NCBI RefSeq assembly: GCF_023805255.1
Contig: NZ_JAMSCK010000003.1
Span: 186,001 to 250,000, forward strand
Direction: 5' to 3'
DNA: 64,000 nucleotides
From: Gramella jeungdoensis
Lineage (GTDB): Bacteria; Bacteroidota; Bacteroidia; Flavobacteriales; Flavobacteriaceae
This document shows, piece by piece, positions 14,953-25,200 of the stretch. The notes below the pieces were generated by a model that had not been told where the DNA came from, did not search any database, and saw only the letters and a program-made list of their open reading frames with translations. The position numbers and the translations under genes were made by a program. Every line of letters starts with the position of its first letter. The first letter of the stretch is position 1.

Positions 14953-17733
14953 TTAATTATTTTCTTCTTCGTTTAGATCTTTATCGAAAACGCTGGCGAT
15001 CACACGCTCATGACGTTTTTTAAATCGCACGGCACTACCGGCGGCGGGTGATCCGTAGAATTTACGGCTGCACACCCTGAAGTTACGGGATTCAGGGAAA
15101 TGCAATAACAAATGCCCGTATGCTCCCATATTTCTTGGTTCTTCCTGTGCCCATACAACATCGTCTGCATTGCTGTACTTCTCTATCAACTCTTTCATCC
15201 TGGTTGTTGGCAGCGGGAATAACTGTTCTACTCTCACGAGCGCCACATCCTCTCTTTCGTTCTCTTCCTTATGCTTCAGCAGGTCATAATAGAATTTACC
15301 AGTACAAAATACAAGGCTTTTCACCTTATCTGCGCTTGCATCCTTATCATCTATCACCGGCTGAAAACTACCATTGGCGAACTCTTCTTTTGTAGAGATC
15401 ACTTTTGGATGACGCAGCAGACTCTTTGGAGTGAAAATGATAAGTGGTTTTCTGAACTTGGCCTTCATTTGCCTTCTAAGAATGTGGAACATATTGGCCG
15501 GAGTTGAAATATCGGCCACATACATATTGTCCTTAGCGCAAAGCTGAAGGAAACGTTCCATTCTACCGGACGAATGCTCTGCTCCCTGGCCTTCATAGCC
15601 GTGAGGTAGGAACATTACAAGTCCGTTCTGGAGTTTCCATTTATCTTCTGCAGCAGAGATATACTGATCTATCATTATCTGGGCACCATTCACAAAATCA
15701 CCAAACTGGGCTTCCCAGATAGCCAGCGTGGTTGGGCTCGCCATGGCATAACCATAATCGAAACCTACAACGCCATATTCGGAAAGCGGTGAGTTATAAA
15801 TGAAAAAATCGCCATCCCTGTCCTCTATATTATTATGAAGAATGATCTCTTCTTCGCTATCTTCTACTTTTACGACCCCGTGACGGTGAGAAAAGGTTCC
15901 CCTTTCACTATCCTGACCGCTAATCCTTATGTTATAACCCTCGGTCATCAGGGCACCATAAGCCAGATGCTCGGCCATAGCCCAGTCCAGCTTATTATCT
16001 TCAAAATACATTTTCTTTCTTGCGTCTATGAGTTTCTTGATCTTTCTCATAAACTTCTTGTCTTCCGGAAGTTTGGAGACTGCCTCTGCAACCTTGTCAA
16101 GCTTTTCAAGAGGAAATGTAGTATCCACTTCTTCCATCATCCTGTCTTCCTGGACATTTTCGAAACCTTCCCACTCATCCTGCATGAACGGGGTTATCCT
16201 GGTGGTTTCTTCTTTCCGGGAATCTTCAAGTTTCTCTTCAAGAGCAGCTTTATAGGTCTCTTCGAGATTTTTCAGGTAGGCATCATCTGCGACACCCTCT
16301 TTCTTGAGTTTCTCGAAATAGATATCCCGGGCATTCTCATGCTTGGCGATGGCCTTGTATAATTTAGGCTGAGTAAACCTCGGCTCATCTCCTTCATTAT
16401 GCCCATACTTCCTGTAGCCCAGAAGATCGATGAACACATCCCTTCTGAATTTCATCCTGAAGTCAAGAGCGAAAAGAATCGCGTGCACCACTGCCTCGGC
16501 ATCATCGGCATTCACATGCAGTACTGGAGAAAGGGTTACTTTTCCTACATCAGTACAATAGGTTGAGCTTCTTGCGTCCAGGTAATTCGTGGTAAAACCA
16601 ATCTGGTTATTCACCACAATATGTATGGTCCCACCGGTTTGGTAACCTTCCAGCTGGGCCATCTGAATTATTTCATAAACCACACCCTGACCTGCGATAG
16701 CCGCGTCTCCATGAACAAGGATGGGTAGTACTTTTGAGTTATCACCTTTATAACGGCGATCCTGTTTTGCACGCGTGATACCTTCAACCACAGAACCCAC
16801 GGTCTCCAGGTGTGAAGGGTTAGGCGCAATATTGATGTTTATATCTTTTCCGGTATCAGTAGTACGGCAGGAGGTCCATCCAAGGTGGTACTTCACATCT
16901 CCATCAAAAATGTCCTGCTCATAGTCCTTACCATCAAATTCACTAAAGATATCCTTGGCACTTTTCCCAAAGATATTGGTAAGCGTATTCAACCTTCCGC
17001 GGTGGGCCATTCCCATTACGAAATCTTTCACACCGAGTTCGGCCGCTTTTTCTATCAAAGCATCAAGCGCAGGAATAAGACTTTCCCCACCTTCCAGTGA
17101 GAAACGCTTCTGCCCTACATATTTTGTATGAAGGAAGGATTCAAAGGAAACCGCTTCGTTCAGCTTTTTAAGGATCTGCTTTTTTCGGTCCTCATCAAAC
17201 TCGGGATGATTCTCGTTTATATTCAGCTTGTCCTGTATCCACTGGATCTCTTCGGGCTTTCGAATGTACATATACTCAATCCCAATGGAATCACAGTAAA
17301 CATTCTCAAGATGCCTTATTATCTCCTTTAACGTAGCAGGCCCTATCCCAAGAACATCACCAGCATTAAAGGTGGTGTTGAGATCACTTTCTTCAAGCCC
17401 GAAATTGGAAATATCAAGGGTAGGTGTATATTTTCTTCTTTCCCTTACAGGGTTGGTTTTGGTAAATAAATGCCCTCGTGTACGGTATCCATCTATAAGA
17501 CGAATTACCTGGAACTCTTTAATAACATGTGCCGGTATCTCTCCTTCAGAAAATTCAACAGGTGCCTCCGCCAATACTTCATCTGAAACGCCATTTTGTT
17601 GCATTCCGAAATCAAATCCTTGAAAAAAAGCCCTCCAACTGGGCTCCACACTATCAGGATGTTTCAAATATTGATCGTAAAGTTCTGCGAAATATGCAGT
17701 ATGAGCAGCATTTAGAAATGAAAATCTATCCAT
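14953..17733 (-). CDS. sucA: 2-oxoglutarate dehydrogenase E1 (thiamine-diphosphate dependent)
   Basis: Decarboxylates 2-oxoglutarate on thiamine diphosphate and succinylates the E2 lipoyl group. The 926-residue length matches the family. It has the N-terminal E2-binding helix (FLNAAHTAYFAELYDQYLKHP), the HRGRLNTL active-site histidine segment, the ThDP/Mg motif GDAAIAGQG with the later NNQIGFTTN, and the C-terminal transketolase-like half with LPHGYEGQGAEHSSGR. First gene of the sucA-sucB unit; the E3 subunit is not here. A promoter-like box lies about 40 bases upstream. Confidence 0.97.
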   Translation of the reverse strand: MDRFSFLNAAHTAYFAELYDQYLKHPDSVEPSWRAFFQGFDFGMQQNGVSDEVLAEAPVEFSEGEIPAHVIKEFQVIRLIDGYRTRGHLFTKTNPVRERRKYTPTLDISNFGLEESDLNTTFNAGDVLGIGPATLKEIIRHLENVYCDSIGIEYMYIRKPEEIQWIQDKLNINENHPEFDEDRKKQILKKLNEAVSFESFLHTKYVGQKRFSLEGGESLIPALDALIEKAAELGVKDFVMGMAHRGRLNTLTNIFGKSAKDIFSEFDGKDYEQDIFDGDVKYHLGWTSCRTTDTGKDININIAPNPSHLETVGSVVEGITRAKQDRRYKGDNSKVLPILVHGDAAIAGQGVVYEIIQMAQLEGYQTGGTIHIVVNNQIGFTTNYLDARSSTYCTDVGKVTLSPVLHVNADDAEAVVHAILFALDFRMKFRRDVFIDLLGYRKYGHNEGDEPRFTQPKLYKAIAKHENARDIYFEKLKKEGVADDAYLKNLEETYKAALEEKLEDSRKEETTRITPFMQDEWEGFENVQEDRMMEEVDTTFPLEKLDKVAEAVSKLPEDKKFMRKIKKLIDARKKMYFEDNKLDWAMAEHLAYGALMTEGYNIRISGQDSERGTFSHRHGVVKVEDSEEEIILHNNIEDRDGDFFIYNSPLSEYGVVGFDYGYAMASPTTLAIWEAQFGDFVNGAQIMIDQYISAAEDKWKLQNGLVMFLPHGYEGQGAEHSSGRMERFLQLCAKDNMYVADISTPANMFHILRRQMKAKFRKPLIIFTPKSLLRHPKVISTKEEFANGSFQPVIDDKDASADKVKSLVFCTGKFYYDLLKHKEENEREDVALVRVEQLFPLPTTRMKELIEKYSNADDVVWAQEEPRNMGAYGHLLLHFPESRNFRVCSRKFYGSPAAGSAVRFKKRHERVIASVFDKDLNEEENN

Positions 17734-17772
17734 AAAATTGAAACAAATGTTTCTTTTGTTTTAAAAACATAG

Positions 17773-17780
17773 CAAAAATA
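17773..17780 (-). promoter_or_regulatory. Probable -7 box of the sucAB unit
   Basis: TATTTTTG on the minus strand fits TAnnTTTG, about 40 bases upstream of the sucA ATG. A CTG trinucleotide 16 bases further upstream could be an imperfect -33 element. Confidence 0.4.
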
Positions 17781-17910
17781 CAATTTTTAAAAAAAACAGC
17801 TTGCAGGCTTTATGATAATTATCTATCGGATTATAGGAATTTTAACAATGACAAAAAAAGGCTCTTTTAATGTCAATTATATTAAAAAATTAAGGCTAAA
17901 CTGAAGAAAA

Positions 17911-18885
17911 TCAAACCTGTCGCTCCATAAGCATCTGCCCGAATTTGCGCAATGGGTCTTTTTTGGCTTCCGGCAATTCTATTTTATCCAATATCCTGAA
18001 AGCCTTATCGGTATAATTTTCAATCTCCTTTCGGGTGAGTTCTGCAGCACCGCTACTTTCAAAAAGAGCCTTTACAGCTTCTATCTTTCCGGAGTTCTCT
18101 GCAGGGCTTATGGAATACAGGTGTTCCAGTTGTAAAGCCTCGCTCCTGCCGGCCAGCTCTACGGTTTTCAGGTATAAAAATGTCTTTTTATTCTCGATAA
18201 TATCTCCCCCGGCCTGTTTTCCAAAAGTCTCGGGATCACCAAATGCATCCAGGTAATCATCCTGTAGCTGGAACGCGATCCCAAGTAACCTTCCATACTG
18301 ATAGATAGCTTCCTTGCATTCCTTAGAAGTACCGGCCACAATAGCTCCCATTTGCAGTGAGGCACCCACCAGGACAGCCGTTTTATACTCGATCATTAAA
18401 AGGTAATCACTAATACTCACATTGTCCCGGGTCTCAAAATCTATGTCGTATTGCTGACCTTCGCATACCTGTATCGCGGTCTTGGTAAAAAGCGTGGAAA
18501 GTTCTTTAAAAGTATCGCCCTCGTAACTTTCAAAAAGCTGATAGGCATTAATCAGCATCGCATCACCAGACAGGATGCCTGTATTTATATCCCATTTTTC
18601 ATGGACGGTTTGCTTTCCTCTTCTTATAGGAGCATCATCCATAATATCATCATGCACCAGCGAAAAATTATGAAAGATCTCAATTGCCAGGGCCGCATCC
18701 AAAGCCTTTTTATAGTCACAATCAAAGATCTCGGTCGCCATTAGAACCAGTACAGGCCTCAATCGTTTCCCTCCCTGTTCAAGAATATAAACCATAGGCT
18801 CATATAAATTGGCAGGCTCTTTCACCCTTATTTTCTCGTGTAAATATTCTATTACAGCTTCTCTATACTGGGAAATCGATAGCAT
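17911..18885 (-). CDS. Trans-polyprenyl diphosphate synthase
   Basis: Elongates allylic diphosphates with isopentenyl diphosphate, here most likely for the menaquinone side chain. The 324-residue protein carries the first aspartate-rich motif at 79-84 (DDIMDD) with RRGK after it and the second at 209-213 (DDYLD) preceded by FQLQ. The five residues before the first motif (FSLVH) include a Phe, which bears on chain length but does not fix it. It is divergent from the TetR-RND efflux operon, with its own promoter-like sequence. Confidence 0.9.
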   Translation of the reverse strand: MLSISQYREAVIEYLHEKIRVKEPANLYEPMVYILEQGGKRLRPVLVLMATEIFDCDYKKALDAALAIEIFHNFSLVHDDIMDDAPIRRGKQTVHEKWDINTGILSGDAMLINAYQLFESYEGDTFKELSTLFTKTAIQVCEGQQYDIDFETRDNVSISDYLLMIEYKTAVLVGASLQMGAIVAGTSKECKEAIYQYGRLLGIAFQLQDDYLDAFGDPETFGKQAGGDIIENKKTFLYLKTVELAGRSEALQLEHLYSISPAENSGKIEAVKALFESSGAAELTRKEIENYTDKAFRILDKIELPEAKKDPLRKFGQMLMERQV

Positions 18886-18903
18886 GAGGTCAAAAATTTT
18901 CCG

Positions 18904-18932
18904 CTAAAATACCATAATTGAAAGTTTTTCAA
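18904..18932 (-). promoter_or_regulatory. Promoter of the polyprenyl synthase gene
   Basis: On the minus strand TTG (18930-18932) is followed 18 bases later by TATTTTAG (18904-18911), one mismatch from TAnnTTTG. The distance to the ATG at 18885 is about 18 bases. Confidence 0.5.
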
Positions 18933-18965
18933 ATTTTAAGCAAGTGTTAAATAAATTTAAACTCT

Positions 18966-18993
18966 GGAAACTTTTTTTGTTTTTAAAGTTTCC
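18966..18993. promoter_or_regulatory. Putative TetR operator (9-base inverted repeat)
   Basis: GGAAACTTT (18966-18974) and AAAGTTTCC (18985-18993) are perfect complements with a 10-base spacer. The repeat covers the -33 TTG (18977-18979) and most of the spacer of the efflux promoter, where a repressor would block polymerase. TetR-family operators are often of this form. The regulator encoded next door is the obvious candidate ligand. Confidence 0.6.
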
Positions 18994-19007
18994 TCAGATT
19001 AAATTTG
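18977..19007 (+). promoter_or_regulatory. Promoter of the TetR-RND efflux operon
   Basis: TTG at 18977-18979 and TAAATTTG at 19000-19007 are separated by 20 bases, a full match to the flavobacterial consensus TTG-N17-23-TAnnTTTG. Transcription should start around 19011-19014. That places the TTG codon at 19005 upstream of the transcript and moves the regulator's start to 19026. Confidence 0.7.
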
Positions 19008-19025
19008 CACCAAAATTTAGGACAA

Positions 19026-19628
19026 TTGGAAGAGAAAATTTTAAACACGGCTGCAGAGATGTTCCTGGATTATGGTTTTAAAAGCGTTACCATGGACGAC
19101 ATTGCCGAGAGATTAGGCATGTCTAAAAAAACCATTTATAACCATTACCCTACTAAAACTAAACTGGTTCATGCCGCAGCAACTCATATTTTCCAGACTA
19201 TTCAGAAAGGAATAAATGAGATAAGGTCTATTGAAAATGACCCGCTGGAAGAGAACTTTGAGATCAAAAGATTTGTAATGCATCGGCTTAAGGATGAAAA
19301 ATCCTCGCCGCAATATCAGCTTCAGAAGTATTATCCGAAGATCTATGAAGAACTAACATCAAAGCAGTTTCACCTCATGGAAACCTGTGTAAGGGAAAAC
19401 CTGGAAAGAGGGATAAAGATCGGCTGCTATCGTAAGGATATTCCTGTAGATTTTATCAGCAAAATATACTTTAAAGCAATGCAGAACATAAAGGATCCGG
19501 ATCTGTTCCCGCCCGAAGACTATTCAAAGCTCTATCTCATGGAGCAACTTATGGAATACCATTTAAGAGCTATTTGCACCGAAAAAGGAATTCAAAAACT
19601 TGAAGAACTAATAATCAATCATGAATAA
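19026..19628 (+). CDS. TetR-family repressor of the RND efflux operon
   Basis: A one-component regulator with an N-terminal TetR HTH: ILNTAAEMFLDYGFKSVTM, then the recognition helix region IAERLGMSKKTIYNHYPTK. The rest is a helical ligand domain. The frame is open from 19005 (TTG), but that codon overlaps the promoter -7 box, so I take TTG 19026 (200 residues, MEEKILNTAAEMF), where TetR proteins normally begin. No ATG is available before the HTH. Its 3' end overlaps the TolC gene by eight bases, so the operon is probably autoregulated through the inverted repeat just upstream. The inducer is unknown. Confidence 0.88.
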   Translation: MEEKILNTAAEMFLDYGFKSVTMDDIAERLGMSKKTIYNHYPTKTKLVHAAATHIFQTIQKGINEIRSIENDPLEENFEIKRFVMHRLKDEKSSPQYQLQKYYPKIYEELTSKQFHLMETCVRENLERGIKIGCYRKDIPVDFISKIYFKAMQNIKDPDLFPPEDYSKLYLMEQLMEYHLRAICTEKGIQKLEELIINHE

Positions 19629-21060
19629 AACAAACAGTACCATTCTGATCCTTTTACTTGGTTACCTCACCACATTCGCTCAGGTAAATGACAGTTTGAA
19701 AACATATTCTTTCTCCCTTCAGGAAGCCATTGAGTTCGGGATCGAAAATAATTACCGTTCACAGATAGCGCAAAAGGATGTTGATATCGCCCTTCAGCAA
19801 AAATGGGAAATCATTGCGCAGGGTTTGCCACAGATCAATGGAAGTGTGGACTATCAGAACTATCTGAAACAACCTGTCACTCTTTTACCTGCCGCTGCTT
19901 TTGACAATACCCAGAGCACCATAGATATTGTACAGGATTATTTTGAAAATGTACAGCGTAACGATGTACCGGTAGACTCACCGGAAGGTTTTATCCCGGT
20001 GCGATTCGGAACCAGACAAAGCATGAATGCCACTGCGACCTGGAACCAGCTTATTTTTGACGGTTCTTATATCGTAGGTATTCAATCGGTAAAGACCCTG
20101 CTTCAGATCTCCAAGAACGCCAAGACCAAGACCGATCTGGAGATTAAGAAAGCAATCATAAATGCCTACGGAAATGTTCTCCTTGCCGAAGAAAGCGTGG
20201 AAATATTTGAGAAGAACGTGAACACACTTCAAAAGAATTATGACGATACTAAAAAGATCTACGAAAACGGACTAACAGAGCAGGAAGCTGTTGAACAGCT
20301 GGAGATCACTTTACTCGGACTGAAAACTGACCTGAGCCGGAGTAAAAGAATGCGTGACATCGCTTATGAAATGCTGAATCTAAGCCTGGGAATCCCAGTA
20401 GAAGATAAAGTGATTCTTACCAACGACCTGGATGAACTGGCTATGAAGTATTACGACCTCTCCCTTTTACAGGATGAAATCCCGGTAGAAGAAAATATCG
20501 ATTATCGAATCGCAAAGAATTCGGCAGAATCTGCCGAGATCCAGGTGAAACTCCAGAAAGCAAAGGCACTACCCACACTTACGGGGTTTGTAAACTACGG
20601 TTACCAGGGATACAGCGACAAGTTCACCTTTCTTAATAGTGAGCAGGAATACTTTGGACAATCTATTCTGGGCGTAAGCCTTAACATCCCCATTTTCAGT
20701 AGCGGGATGAGAAGTTCCAGAACCAAACAGAGAGAAATTGAATACGAACAGGCCATGCTCGACCTGGAACAGACCGAAAACGAAGTGAAACGCCAGATAA
20801 ATATGGCAAAAAGTGAATACGAATTCAATCTTGAGAATTATCAGAATGCCATTAGGAATCTTGACCTGGCCGAAAGGATAGAAAACAAAAACCAGGTGAA
20901 GTTCTTTGAAGGCATCGCCAGCAGTTTTGAGCTTAGCGAAGCACAGCGACAGCTGTATTCTGCCCAGCAAAACTATCTCCGGTCCATGCTGGACGTGATC
21001 ACTGCCAAGGTGGAACTTGAAAATCTACTAGATACCAGAACATATAACGATGAAAACTAA
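19621..21060 (+). CDS. TolC-family outer-membrane efflux protein
   Basis: Outer-membrane channel of a tripartite efflux pump. The 479-residue protein has a signal peptide of about 20 residues (ending TFAQ) and two OEP repeats, each a pair of long helices plus beta strands; the coiled-coil regions are visible as heptad-like stretches such as VEIFEKNVNTLQKNYDDTKKI and EIEYEQAMLDLEQTENEVK. It is gene two of TetR-OMF-adaptor-permease. ATG overlaps the regulator's end, suggesting coupled translation. Confidence 0.92.
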   Translation: MNKTNSTILILLLGYLTTFAQVNDSLKTYSFSLQEAIEFGIENNYRSQIAQKDVDIALQQKWEIIAQGLPQINGSVDYQNYLKQPVTLLPAAAFDNTQSTIDIVQDYFENVQRNDVPVDSPEGFIPVRFGTRQSMNATATWNQLIFDGSYIVGIQSVKTLLQISKNAKTKTDLEIKKAIINAYGNVLLAEESVEIFEKNVNTLQKNYDDTKKIYENGLTEQEAVEQLEITLLGLKTDLSRSKRMRDIAYEMLNLSLGIPVEDKVILTNDLDELAMKYYDLSLLQDEIPVEENIDYRIAKNSAESAEIQVKLQKAKALPTLTGFVNYGYQGYSDKFTFLNSEQEYFGQSILGVSLNIPIFSSGMRSSRTKQREIEYEQAMLDLEQTENEVKRQINMAKSEYEFNLENYQNAIRNLDLAERIENKNQVKFFEGIASSFELSEAQRQLYSAQQNYLRSMLDVITAKVELENLLDTRTYNDEN

Positions 21061-21076
21061 ACATTCCTTCCATACA

Positions 21077-22255
21077 ATGAAAAAATTTATTCTGCTAACA
21101 GCAATCTTAGGTCTTGTTGCCTGTGGAGATAATAAAGAAACATCTGTAGAAGATGTTATTGCGACCCAGGATCTAAGTGAAATAAGAGCTAAAAAGTCCG
21201 AACTGAGCAATCAGCAAAGCGATCTTTCAAAAAAGATCGATCAATTGGACGAGGCCATTAAGAAACTGGACAAAAACAGAAATTTCGCACTTGTAAGTAT
21301 TGACACTCTGAACCAACAGAATTTTAAACATTATGCAGAGGTCCAGGGAAATGTCGCGACCGATGAGAATATTATTATCTATCCTGAATATTCAGGAATT
21401 CTTACCAGTGTCAAGGTGAATGAGGGAGACAGAGTCTCAAGAGGACAGGTACTGGCAACCATCGATGATGGCGGATTAAAAAATCAGCTCGCGCAACTTG
21501 AGGCCCAGGCCCGTCTGGCCAAAACAACCTACGAGCGTCAGGAACGGCTTTGGGAACAAAATATCGGTTCGGAGATCCAGTACCTGGAAGCCAAAACTAA
21601 TTATGAGGCGCTTGAAAGTTCTGTAAACCGACTTAAATCCCAGCTTTCAAAAACAGTGGTTAGAGCACCTTTCAGCGGAGTGATAGATGACGTGATAAGT
21701 GAACAGGGAGAAGTAGTAAACCCTGGACAGAATCAGCTTTTCAGATTGATTAGCCTGGATAAAATGTATGTGGAAGCTGATGTTCCTGAAAATTATCTAA
21801 ATAAGATTCAGAAGGGAACCGATGTAAAAGTGCAGATCTCATCTGTTGGAAAGGAATTCGAAGGAAAGGTGAGCCAGGTAGGAAATAACATAAATCCTAA
21901 CAACAGGACCTTCCGTATAGAAGTTTCGGTTCCTAACGAAAAAGGAATGATAATACCTAACCAGATCGCGACCATAAAACTGAATGATTACACCTCAGAT
22001 ACTGCCATGGTGGTACCTGAAAGCAGCATTCAGAAAAATGCCCTGGGAGAAAGCCTGGTTTATCTTTATCAACCTAATGGTAACTCAAACATAGGAACTG
22101 CAAAAAAAGCTGTTATTGAAGTGGGCTATACCTACAATGATTCTATAGAGGTGAAAAGCGGGCTTAACAGTGGAGATATTCTAATAACCGAAGGATCGAA
22201 GAATCTTAGAGACGGTCAGGAAGTAAGAACAAGAAAATCTGGGGAGAATGAATAA
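21077..22255 (+). CDS. RND efflux periplasmic adaptor lipoprotein (membrane fusion protein)
   Basis: Links the inner-membrane pump to TolC. I take the ATG at 21077 (392 residues), which gives a clean lipoprotein signal peptide MKKFILLTAILGLVAC with lipid-acceptor Cys16; an earlier in-frame ATG at 21050 adds nine charged residues that would spoil it. After the signal comes a heptad-rich helix (40-70), a lipoyl half (YPEYSGILTSVKVNEGDRVSRGQ), a hairpin, the second lipoyl half (RAPFSGVIDDV) and the beta-barrel domain. It ends eight bases inside the permease gene. Confidence 0.93.
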   Translation: MKKFILLTAILGLVACGDNKETSVEDVIATQDLSEIRAKKSELSNQQSDLSKKIDQLDEAIKKLDKNRNFALVSIDTLNQQNFKHYAEVQGNVATDENIIIYPEYSGILTSVKVNEGDRVSRGQVLATIDDGGLKNQLAQLEAQARLAKTTYERQERLWEQNIGSEIQYLEAKTNYEALESSVNRLKSQLSKTVVRAPFSGVIDDVISEQGEVVNPGQNQLFRLISLDKMYVEADVPENYLNKIQKGTDVKVQISSVGKEFEGKVSQVGNNINPNNRTFRIEVSVPNEKGMIIPNQIATIKLNDYTSDTAMVVPESSIQKNALGESLVYLYQPNGNSNIGTAKKAVIEVGYTYNDSIEVKSGLNSGDILITEGSKNLRDGQEVRTRKSGENE

Positions 22256-25200
22256 GATAGACAGAGAATTTAAACTTTCGTCCTGGGCCATTGACAATAA
22301 AATGACGGTCTACGTCATCATTGCCATACTGCTTATTGGGGGATTGCTTTCCTACTACAGTATGCCGCGGGAATCCTTTCCGGAAATAATCGAGACCAAG
22401 ATCTATGTAAGCTCGATCAACCCCGGAAACTCGGCCGAAGATGTTGAAAAGTTCATCACTGAACCCCTGGAAGAGGAGTTCAATGATGTTGGAGGGGTTA
22501 AGGAGATCTCTTCTACCACTCTTCAGGATTATTCCCTGGTAATAGTGGAATTTGAAGAAGAAGTAAGTGTTGATGTTGCAAAACAGAAGATAAAAGACAA
22601 GGTAGATCTTGTGAAAGCTGAAACTACCTGGCCTACCATGGATAACGGAGCAAAAGTGGAGCCCAATGTGTTCGACCTTAACCTTTCGGAAGAGCAGCCT
22701 ATTTTGAACATCAACCTTACAGGGGATTATACGGTACAGCAGCTTAAGGATTACGCCGAATATCTCCAGGAAAAGATTGAACTGCTTCCGGAGATCAAGG
22801 AAGCGAGCATTAGGGGTGCTGAAGACATGGAGGTTGAAATAGCCGTTGACGTATACAAAATGACAGCTTCCATGGTAAGTTTTAATGATATTGTGAGTGC
22901 GGTTAGTTCAGAGAACCGCACCATCTCGGGAGGTAATATCATCACCAGTGGAACCCAGAAGAACATAAGGATCATTGGTGAAATAGAGGATCCTGAGGAG
23001 CTGGAAAACGTCGTGGTAAAGCAGGATGGCGGGAATATCTTTCTCAAGGATATCGCCGAGATCAGGTTCAGAGAGAAAGACCCAACCACTTATGCCAGGG
23101 AATATGGCGAACCTGTAGTGATGCTTGATATTAAAAAGCGTAGCGGAAAGAATATGATCGAGGCTGTAGATGAGATCAAGAACATCATCTCGACAGAGCA
23201 GGAAGAATATCTTCCCGACTCCCTACACATAAGCCTTACCAACGATCTTTCAACCGATACACGTAACCAGGTAAACGACCTTGTAAACAACATTATTTTC
23301 GGGGTCATACTCGTGGTCCTGGTACTTATGTTTTTCCTTGGTTTCCGTAACTCACTTTTCGTGGGGCTTGCGATCCCGTTATCGATGTTCTTATCATATA
23401 TCATCCTTTCCAGCCTTGGATATACTTTAAATACCATGGTTCTGTTTGCTCTTGTAATGGGACTGGGGATGCTGGTAGACAATGGGATCGTAGTAGTTGA
23501 GAATGTTTACAGCCTCATGGACGAAGGAATGCCAAGACTAAAAGCGGCCAAGCAAGGTCTTGGAGAGATCGCCTGGCCAATTATCGCTTCTACGGCGACC
23601 ACCCTTATGGCATTCTTCCCGCTTGGACTGTGGCCGGGTACTATCGGAAAATTCATGGTGATCTTTCCAATTACCCTTTCCATTGTACTGGGCTCCTCGC
23701 TTTTTGTAGCATTGATAATCAACTCGATGCTTACCTCCCAGTTCATGAAGACTGAAGAGGGTAAAATTTCAAAAAAGAGACTTATAAGACTCAGTATTAT
23801 CATAGGCGGGATCGGATTTATCCTGCTTACTGCCGGATATATGTTGCCTTTAGGAGTACTTAGAGCACTGGGTAATTTATTCCTTCTGGCGGTACTGCTT
23901 TTATGGTTCTATAAATACGCATTATCAAAAGCAGTGGATTATTTTCAGTTTAAAGCATTAAAGAAACTGGAAGCCGGCTATGAGCGATTTCTGAAATTCG
24001 CCCTAAGAGGGAGGAAAGCTTATGTCTTCTTTTTCGGAACTATAGGCTTACTTCTATTCTCATTCATACTTATGGCACTGGTTCAGCCAAACGTGCTTTT
24101 CTTTCCCGAGAACCAGCCAAAGCAGGTGATCACCTACATAGAATATCCTGAAGGAACCGATATCAAGAAGACCAACGAGCTAACAAAGAAAGTTGAGAAA
24201 CAGATATTTGATGTGGTCGAGAAATATGAAGATGAAGACGGTTATAATTTCATGGTAGAATCGGTTATATCACAGGTTGGTGAAGGCGCCGGAAATCCGC
24301 AAACCGATGGTGGACAGCAAAATGCCATGCCGCATAAAGGGAAAGTAACCATTGTTATGCGTGAGTTCAAAGAAAGAAGAGGTGTTGAAAGTGCGCAGGT
24401 GCTTAGTGAAGTACGGGAAGCGGTGAAACAGTTCCCTGGAGCTTCCATAATTGTTGAAAAAGATGCTGCAGGACCACCTTCTGGCTACCCCGTAAATATT
24501 GAATTAAAAGGTGAAGATTATGAGCAAATGCTTGCAGAAGCTGAAAATATCCGCTCTTATATCAATGAACTAAATGTTCCGGGTATTGAAGAACTGAAGA
24601 TAGACGTGAACAAATCCAAGCCCGAGCTAGATGTCACTGTAGACCGTCGTAAAGCAGGCCAGCTAGGAATTTCCACTTCTCAGATCGGTCAGACCCTGAG
24701 ACGTGCGATCTATGGAGAGGAGGTTTCAACTTATAAGGATGGAGACGAAGATTATGAAGTGAACGTAAGATTCAAAGATGAATACAGGTACAATGAAAAT
24801 GTACTTTTTAACCAGCCTATCACATTCAGGGATCAGAATTCAGGTCAGTTAAGGCAGGTGCCTATCTCTTCACTTATAGAGACCGAAGTTGCCTCTTCTT
24901 TCAGTTCCATCAAACGTAAGGATCTCAAGAAGGTAATCACGATTTATTCAAACGTTCTTCAGGGGTATAACGGAAACCAGATCGTTGAACAACTGCAAAC
25001 GGCGCTTAAGAATTATGAACTTCCCGAAAGTATGAACCTGGAATTCACTGGAGAGCAGGAAGAACAACAAAAGAATATGAACTTCCTCATCAAGGCACTA
25101 CTTATTGCTATTGGCGGGATCATGCTTATCCTGGTTGCGCAGTTCAACTCGATAACAAAACCATTCATTATCTTAATGGCGGTTGTTCTTAGTATGATTG

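Noticed and set aside
19005-19025. TTG at 19005 as the TetR start
   Set aside because: It overlaps the -7 box TAAATTTG at 19000-19007, so the codon would be upstream of the transcript start.
21050-21076. ATG at 21050 as the adaptor start
   Set aside because: It adds nine residues that spoil the lipoprotein signal; the ATG at 21077 gives a clean one.
22529-24448. Long minus-strand open frames inside the RND permease and other large genes
   Set aside because: They are antisense shadows of strongly supported genes, without start context or family similarity.
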